DNA from: CAZLMW01 sp964560875
Lineage (GTDB): Bacteria; Myxococcota_A; UBA9042
Assembly: GCA_964560875.1 (NCBI GenBank)
Contig: CAZLMW010000082.1
Span: forward strand, 1 to 36,289
Length of the DNA stretch: 36,289 bases
Direction: 5' to 3'
The position numbers and the translations under genes are program-made. Shown in pieces: positions 32,901-36,289 of this stretch; the stretch's first letter is position 1, and each line of letters begins with the position of its first letter. The notes beneath the pieces were generated by a model. That model worked only from the letters and a program-made list of their open reading frames with translations, did not search any database and was not told the DNA's origin.

Positions 32901-32906
32901 AAATAG
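26967..32906 (+). CDS. Giant lipoprotein with four Cys-rich / six-bladed NHL propeller modules
   Basis: A 1979-residue surface lipoprotein with lipobox VSGC at residue 18 and a Thr/Asp/Gly-rich stalk to about residue 157. Four modules follow. Cys-rich spacers lie at about 159-298, 615-745, 1062-1190 and 1512-1637. Each is followed by six NHL-type repeats of about 53 residues (pattern VTTVAG-GxxGxxDG--ARF-PxGI--D--GxLFVADxxNHRIR), giving 24 blades in all. Each propeller closes on a C-x(4,5)-G-x-CY/CW turn that enters the next spacer. The fourth stops short, at INGCK. NHL propellers bind proteins, RNA or glycans; here outside the cell, binding of protein or polysaccharide is likely. Tandem ATGs with GGAG six bases upstream fix the start. 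It is divergent to the other giant. Confidence 0.92.
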   Translation: MMRHALVLSAFCFVVSGCSDETPVEGPKLTADTAGQADAGKTDSGRATDTGGTTTKDAGSTTSNDVGPTTNDSGPTATDTGATTPDSGATTDTGSTATDSGTATPDTATGDDVTTAGDTSGTVDADETADAGEEADTSKATDTSSTADAGVAADTGTAACTKATDCSDNNPCTFDTCQKGACVHTNNTANCDDGNPCTTGDACADGTCKGGKAKDCDDGDKCTDDSCNKTSGDCEHDGIIGCAGYCKDDKSCDDGNACTTDACTNGKCTMTPKTGACDDGKACTIGSACKNGACATADVVVSTLAGTNAWGFKDDVGAKVKMNRPAGMIWYSDNLLFADMYNHSIRKALVKSGTVGLMAGVGGKPGYVDGPQKTARFNYPADVAIDGKNIVYVADRSNHRIRAINKVKVGHVSTFAGIGAGFTNGPADKARFNNPYGLASTKAGVLYVADCSNNRVRLIKDGIVSTFAGGSAGFKDGTGINANFRCPVSIALDGEGTLFVADHSNHALRRISPNAVVTTLAGTGKVGSLDGNAKTAQLNYPWGIDLDASGRLFFADRSNHKVRMLVGGVVSTIAGTGSAGNTEGSALDARFNGPLGVVVDPQGRVWVSDHWNHRIRLAWRNKGGCEIGGTCYAAATVAKNGCATCDAAKSAKAWTNTKASSPCTDGKGCSAGDGCDGSGTCSAKPKNCDDKDACTIDSCDADTGACIHKSKPGCSGKCLNDADCKSDGPCALPGKCLGGKCATGGAIGVTTLVGIGAGFKDGASNVARLRDPRGIEVDSKGVTWIADFRNHRLRTWDGKTLKTVAGNGVAGFKDGTATLGQLYYPADVAIGKAGVYVADTHTQRIRLLSGGKLSTVAGLYGGFADGKGATARFNQPYGIVATGGGTLFVADRYNHRIRRVTLDGNVTTVAGSGKAGHNNGKASDAQFREPIGIDADAQGNLFVADHRNHRIRRVTQAGVVTDVAGSGTPGHVDGDPAKARLHYPSAVVFGPAGTLFVADTSNHRIRTIVGGKIGTYAGTGISGHVNGSAVTARFSNPTGLAIDGYGNLVVADYSNNRIRQIRSAIGACFIGGRCWSAGVTKPGDACASCAGGAAKWTATGDGQPCDDGALCTTADTCKKAGGKVQCSGKKTACDDKDKCTTDACDTGTGLCAYKPIVGCGGNCAADKDCDDGNPCTVGHSCQAGKCKDTSGAVVISTTAGSGKAGYKDGKGTAAVFRNVMGIAFGATGTVWIADSGNHRIRKMAADGTVTSVTGIGKASFADGPASKAAFHWPADLAAAPDGSVWVADRSNSRIRRVAKDGSVTTIAGQSGGFANGKGSTARFNNPYGIDITKGGVAVVADHYNNRVRRITADGTVSTLAGGKYDFKDGKGASAAFRRPLGIALDGEGNAFVADHLNHAIRRVAPDGTVTTVAGTGKPGYLDGPGKNARMHYPWGVATDSGGRVYFVDRNNHRVRRIDRSGNVSALIGSIAGYVEGTAATARISGPTGIAVDARGRVLISDYNNHRLRWITDGRKACNIDGGCYSDGSANNFNGCQVCNGAKAPKAWTEVPDGTACGDGNPCTVKGSCAVGVCNGTAVKCDDGDKCTKDACGGAGVCTFTKIIGCNGYCEKTSDCDDGNACTNGHACVGNTCQPAALSMTSWVAGTGNASWADGAAAKAKFHYPYDVAFDGKGTTYIADQTNHRVRKLASGAVTTLAGSGKPGLKDGKATAAGFYNPQGINVAADGVVWVADTSNHALRTVASDGTVTTVAGTGAGGFLDGDADKARLNAPTSLVFAKDGSLFWTDYGNHRVRKLAKVKGKWIASTFAGSSAGTVDGKGTKARFRNPSALAIGPKGAIYVVEYYGHALRKVATDGTVTTLIGGKGPGAFDGPLAKASLQYPRGVAVDAAGTIFVSDRYNHRIRRIKGGTVDTYAGGAYGYLDGGDSISRFRYPNGIKVDATGTLWVADGHNHRIRKVAPSAGACMVKGMCYAAGINGCK

Positions 32907-32989
32907 CGGTCAAAGCAATCTCGACGTGTCTTGCTACTTGCCAGTCCAAGGAATGCCCCAAGTCGGTCGCCGCGTGCACCAAGACATGA
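32903..32989 (+). other. Out-of-frame Cys-rich tail after the NHL giant
   Basis: In the -1 frame, directly at the stop of the giant gene, 28 codons read on to TGA 32987-32989. They contain STCLATCQSKECPKSV and AACTKT. Four regularly spaced cysteines look like the natural end of such a lipoprotein, and earlier modules continue past the equivalent NGC. Either a single-base indel has truncated the giant by 28 residues or the frame is chance. Read from ATG 32897 it would be a 30-residue peptide with no ribosome site. Confidence 0.4.
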
Positions 32990-33027
32990 TTGATTGAGCC
33001 CTCTCGGCCGGCTCGCCAGGGCGCCTG

Positions 33028-34083
33028 ATGCCAGACGAAAAGACAGCTTTGGACGACGCGGAGCTCGACGGCTTCTCGCACGAGCCCGACAGCTCCGATC
33101 TCGACGCAGAATCATCCGACGACGATTCATCCGACGACGTTGACCCGCTGTCCGAAGCGCCCGCCCTCAAGGCGCTGCGCAAGGCTGTTGACGACTACCA
33201 CGGCCCTGACGCGACCTGGACATCCGCCATCATCGTCGGCGTGGGCTTGTTCGGCCTCGCGGTTGGATGCACCGGCTGGCTGATGGGCTGGCTCTCGGGC
33301 GGGCAGGCGCTGGGCTATGGGCTCGGATTGATGGTCGGCGGGCTGATTAGCGGGGCGCTGATCGTCGGCGTCGTGGACGCGGGTCTGCCAAGTTTTGTGG
33401 CGTGGCCCATCGCGACTGTGGTGTTGAGTGGATTCGGCGGGATCATCGTCCGAAAACTCGGCGCGGATCCGACGACGTCCGTCGCCCTGGGATGCGGGTT
33501 GGCGGGCACGACATTCATTTCGGCGGCGCTCTTCCGTCGCCAGCACAAACGCGAGCTATATGATCGAGGTATCGACGACAAGCTCGCCGCCAACCTCAAA
33601 GAGCTCCCCATCGAGCCCGTGCCGATGCAGGCCGATGTCGAACACGCCTGCAAAGGGTTCACGGACATACAGGGTGCCGTGCGAGGCCCGTTGCACGACG
33701 AGCCGGGAATCGACGCCGATCGGATTCTCGCCGACGCCGCGACGACCCTGTCGATGGTGCTGGAGCGCGCGCCGTCGGTCGGTCGCCTGCTCGAACGCAG
33801 CGTTGAACACGAAGCGGTTGACGACGACGCGTGGGCGAAAGCGGACAAGCGCTGGGTCGAGCTTGTCGAGGAGCTGCATGCCGCGGCCGAAGCTTTGCTT
33901 GTGCACGCCGCACAACACGACGACGACAGCTTGGTGGCCATGCGCGAACACGTAGCGCACCTGCGACGGTTCAGCAGCGCCCGGGCCGAAGTCGCGGCCC
34001 CACAGACGCGCGGAATCAAGGCCACTGACCGGTCCCGTGAGACGACATCGCGCGAGGTGGTTGCGCGGGGCACGAAGCGGTAG
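33028..34083 (+). CDS. Membrane protein with acidic N-terminus, unknown function
   Basis: A 351-residue protein. The first 50 residues are very acidic and Ser-rich (DLDAESSDDDSSDDVD). About four hydrophobic helices follow between residues 65 and 175 (SAIIVGVGLFGLAVGCTGWL, YGLGLMVGGLISGALIVGVV, ATVVLSGFGGIIV, SVALGCGLAGTTFISAALF). The C-terminal half is a soluble helical domain. I recognise no family. The ribosome site is weak, but the ATG gives a sensible topology. The next gene begins 8 bp after its stop, so the two are probably co-transcribed with the GMC oxidoreductase. Confidence 0.72.
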   Translation: MPDEKTALDDAELDGFSHEPDSSDLDAESSDDDSSDDVDPLSEAPALKALRKAVDDYHGPDATWTSAIIVGVGLFGLAVGCTGWLMGWLSGGQALGYGLGLMVGGLISGALIVGVVDAGLPSFVAWPIATVVLSGFGGIIVRKLGADPTTSVALGCGLAGTTFISAALFRRQHKRELYDRGIDDKLAANLKELPIEPVPMQADVEHACKGFTDIQGAVRGPLHDEPGIDADRILADAATTLSMVLERAPSVGRLLERSVEHEAVDDDAWAKADKRWVELVEELHAAAEALLVHAAQHDDDSLVAMREHVAHLRRFSSARAEVAAPQTRGIKATDRSRETTSREVVARGTKR

Positions 34084-34091
34084 GCTCCCGC

Positions 34092-34709
34092 GTGCCCCAT
34101 CCCACGCCACCGACCGAAAAGCCAACTGAACTGCTGGGCAACCCGGTCTTTCTCAGCCGCGATCCCGACGACGGCTGGGTTTTCGCTGAACCGGCTGAGA
34201 TCGGCATCGAAACACGCGACTCCATCACGGCGTGCATCCGCGCCATGTGCCCGCTGCACCTACCCGATTTCGAAGATGACCGTGCCAGCGCGGTCGCTGA
34301 AGTGCTCGACCAGGTTCGTCGTCACCTCGTCTACATGCATCCGACAGCGCGATTTGGCCTGAAGGCGGCGTTCATCCTCGCGGACTGGTCACCGCTGCTG
34401 CTGCTCAAGTCGACCCGGCGCCTCCGCGACATGGGTCCCGACGAAGCGGCCCGTTCGTTTGCGACGACGCTTCACAGCCCGGTGCATGCGATCGCCCGTC
34501 TTGCGGCCGGTGTCCGAGCGGCTGTCGTCATGGCGTTTTACGACCTGCCAGTTGTCCATCAGCGCCTCGACTACGACCCGGTGGGCCATATGCGGGAGCG
34601 GACCGATCTGCGACGCCGTTTGCTGGCTGGAGAGGCCGCGGCGCCCGGCGACATGCTCCGACCGAGCGAAGCCCAGCTCATCGCGGCCGCCGAGAGGGCA
34701 CAGTCGTGA
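34092..34709 (+). CDS. Helical partner protein of the GMC oxidoreductase (alcohol-oxidase N-terminal-like)
   Basis: A 205-residue protein starting at GTG 34092. Its helical middle, with LLLLKSTRRLRDMGPDEAAR and AVVMAFYDLPVVHQRLDYDP, resembles the N-terminal helical region that precedes the FAD domain in long-chain alcohol oxidases. Its last codons overlap the GMC start (GTGA), so the two are translationally coupled and probably form one enzyme in two chains. The resemblance is by eye. A small-subunit role like that of other GMC dehydrogenases is the alternative. Confidence 0.62.
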   Translation: MPHPTPPTEKPTELLGNPVFLSRDPDDGWVFAEPAEIGIETRDSITACIRAMCPLHLPDFEDDRASAVAEVLDQVRRHLVYMHPTARFGLKAAFILADWSPLLLLKSTRRLRDMGPDEAARSFATTLHSPVHAIARLAAGVRAAVVMAFYDLPVVHQRLDYDPVGHMRERTDLRRRLLAGEAAAPGDMLRPSEAQLIAAAERAQS

Positions 34710-36289
34710 TCTACAAGGCGGCAGACTACGCGCAGAACCGTCAATTCCACGCCGAGGTGGTCGTCATCGGCACGGGAGCCGGTGGTGCTGCCGCCGGAAC
34801 CGCGCTCGCCGAGGCGGGCCGCGACGTTCTATTCGTGGAGGAGGGCGCCTGGCATCCCACGTCCAGCCTCAATCCTTACGCGCGGCAGTCGATGCCAAGG
34901 CTCTACCGCGACGCGGGCACGACCATCATCTTCGGAAGACCTCCCTTCCCCTATCTCGAGGGGCGCTGCGTCGGCGGGAGCACCGTGGTCAACGGCGGCA
35001 TGGCCTGGCGCGCCCCGGACAGCGTGCTGGCGGGCTGGGAGAGCGAATTGAGCGCCTCCGAGCTCAGCCCCAGCGCGATGGCGCATCTTTTCGAAACCGT
35101 GGAGCGCGACGTCTCCATCAAACCGCAACATCCCGCGTCGATCGGCGGCGACAACCGGACAATGCACCTGGGCGCCGCGAAATTGGGCTGGGAACACCGC
35201 AAGAACCGCCGCAATCAACACCATTGCACGGGGTCCAACAACTGCATCTTCGGATGCCCGACGGGCGGCAAGCAGAGCACCCTCGTCTCGTACATGCCTC
35301 GGGCGATGGCCGCCGGTGCGCGCTGTCTCACCGAGCTGCGAATCGAGTCGCTGCTCATCGAAGACGGCCGCTGCGTAGGTGTGCTCGGCCGCGCCCGGGA
35401 CGCTCGAACCCAGCGGCTGACCCACCGCGTAACCGTTCGTGCAAACGCCGTCGTCGTCGCCTGTGGCGCCGTACAGACGCCACTGTTGCTGCTCAAACAC
35501 CGCGTCGGTCGCCCGTCGGGGCAACTCGGCCGCAACTTCCTGACCCATCCCAACGTCAAAGTGCTCGCGATCTACCCACACGATATCCGCGGCTGGCAGG
35601 GCGTCAGCCAGTGGGGGCAGGTCCGCCAGTTCCACGAAGAGGGCATCGTCCTGGCCGCCAACATGGGCTCAGCCGCGCTCGTCGCCGCTACGTTGCCGCA
35701 CCACGGTCGGTCGCTGTGGCAGCTCATGCAGCGCTACAACAACATGGTGCTGTCCGGCGTCCTGGTAGAAGATTCCAACTCCGGCAGGGTCCGCCGCGGC
35801 CCATTCGGCATGGCCCTGCCCTTCTACAACATCACCGAACACGACCACGTGCGCTTCCTCAAGGCCGTCCGCTTGTTGTGCGAGCTGCACCTGTCGATGG
35901 GCGCCGAAGAGCTCCACCTGCCGTTCGCCAACATGCTCATCGCGACAACGATGGACGAGGTCCGAACCATCCAGGCCGACCGCATCCGTCCTGAACACCT
36001 TGAGCTGTTCACACCGCACCTGATGGGAACGGCCCGCATGGGCACCGACGCGCGCCATTCGGTCATCGATCTCAACGGCCAGGTCTGGGATCTGCCCGGG
36101 TTGTTCGTCGCCGATGCCAGCGTCTTTCCGACCGCGATCGGCGTCAACCCGCAGGTGACCATCATGGCGCTCGCGACCCGGATCGGGCGCCGATTGGCGG
36201 ATCGTTTGGCCCGGACAGACCAGGCACTGCGAATCGGGCGCCAGCGAACCGCTGCTGGCGGCGGCCGACAAGGTCGCGGCCATGCTCAC
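34706..36289 (+). CDS. GMC family FAD-dependent oxidoreductase (3' end not seen)
   Basis: 528 codons are visible with no stop before the window edge. The FAD-binding start is VVVIGTGAGGAAAGTALAEAGRDVLFVEEG-like (GxGxxG followed by a Glu). GGSTVVNGG contacts flavin. A Cys-containing loop, CTGSNNCIFGCPTGGKQST, resembles long-chain alcohol oxidase-type members. The GMC C-terminal signature is complete: HLMGTARMG with the catalytic His, LFVADASVFPTAIGVNPQVT with the partner Asn, and a final helix RIGRRLADRL. The family oxidises alcohols or sugars. The last 30 codons have low-complexity composition, and an alternative frame reads well, so the true end may be just upstream or outside the window. 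GTG 34706 overlaps the preceding stop. Confidence 0.88.
   Translation, partial: MIYKAADYAQNRQFHAEVVVIGTGAGGAAAGTALAEAGRDVLFVEEGAWHPTSSLNPYARQSMPRLYRDAGTTIIFGRPPFPYLEGRCVGGSTVVNGGMAWRAPDSVLAGWESELSASELSPSAMAHLFETVERDVSIKPQHPASIGGDNRTMHLGAAKLGWEHRKNRRNQHHCTGSNNCIFGCPTGGKQSTLVSYMPRAMAAGARCLTELRIESLLIEDGRCVGVLGRARDARTQRLTHRVTVRANAVVVACGAVQTPLLLLKHRVGRPSGQLGRNFLTHPNVKVLAIYPHDIRGWQGVSQWGQVRQFHEEGIVLAANMGSAALVAATLPHHGRSLWQLMQRYNNMVLSGVLVEDSNSGRVRRGPFGMALPFYNITEHDHVRFLKAVRLLCELHLSMGAEELHLPFANMLIATTMDEVRTIQADRIRPEHLELFTPHLMGTARMGTDARHSVIDLNGQVWDLPGLFVADASVFPTAIGVNPQVTIMALATRIGRRLADRLARTDQALRIGRQRTAAGGGRQGRGHAH

Noticed and set aside
35669..36289. Minus-strand open frame under the end of the GMC gene
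   Set aside because: Antisense of the conserved GMC C-terminal domain; no independent evidence.

Overview
The window is GC-rich, densely coded DNA from a Gram-negative bacterium. At least six proteins carry a lipoprotein signal. Three very long secreted proteins are built from CDDGN-x-CT-type cysteine-rich repeats, one with a MopE-like metal-binding motif. Together with a DUF4157 protein and a SUMF1-domain lipoprotein, this points to the Myxococcota/Bradymonadota (former Deltaproteobacteria). This is inferred from gene content; no marker RNA is present.

Layout. 1-513 holds no gene but several strong hairpins. 545-3994 (minus) reads, in transcription order, a cysteine synthase-type PLP enzyme, a small membrane protein, a glutathione S-transferase and a LEA-type-2 lipoprotein. 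The GST gene is split by a 168-bp MITE-like element with 23-bp terminal inverted repeats and a perfect 8-bp target duplication; removing it restores a 225-residue reading frame exactly. 4218-4952 (plus) is a small DUF4157 (eCIS-core) HExxH protein. It converges on a fused phosphoribosylanthranilate isomerase-like/GNAT acetyltransferase gene (4942-6159, minus).

6411-10294 (minus) is a translationally coupled pair: a putative alpha-ketoglutarate-dependent HExxH peptide beta-hydroxylase followed by a Cys-rich lipoprotein ending in a SUMF1 fold. Divergent from it lie a thioredoxin-fold-like lipoprotein and a secreted beta-helix protein (10470-13118, plus). Both end in tandem repeats that include the stop codon. 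13188-20253 (minus) looks like a long housekeeping and envelope operon. In transcription order it holds an anchored periplasmic protein, a RibBA homologue with a degenerate RibB half, a bestrophin, a family-2 glycosyltransferase, a NodB-type deacetylase, a YqeY protein and an ATC-hydrolase-like protein with an AT-rich insert.

20351-22090 (plus) encodes a lipoprotein of unknown function. The rest is dominated by two divergent giant lipoproteins. One (22550-26794, minus) carries 28 alternating Cys-rich repeats, four EGF-like domains and an ALK-like glycine-rich domain. The other (26967-32906, plus) carries four modules of Cys-rich spacer plus six-bladed NHL propeller, 24 NHL repeats in all. The window closes with a membrane protein, a helical protein resembling the N-terminal part of long-chain alcohol oxidases, and a GMC oxidoreductase that runs off the end (33028-36289, plus).

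The best candidates for undescribed biology are the hydroxylase/Cys-rich lipoprotein pair and the giant Cys-rich surface proteins that share its repeat type. A hydroxylase that modifies Asp/Asn in these repeats is an attractive but untested idea.
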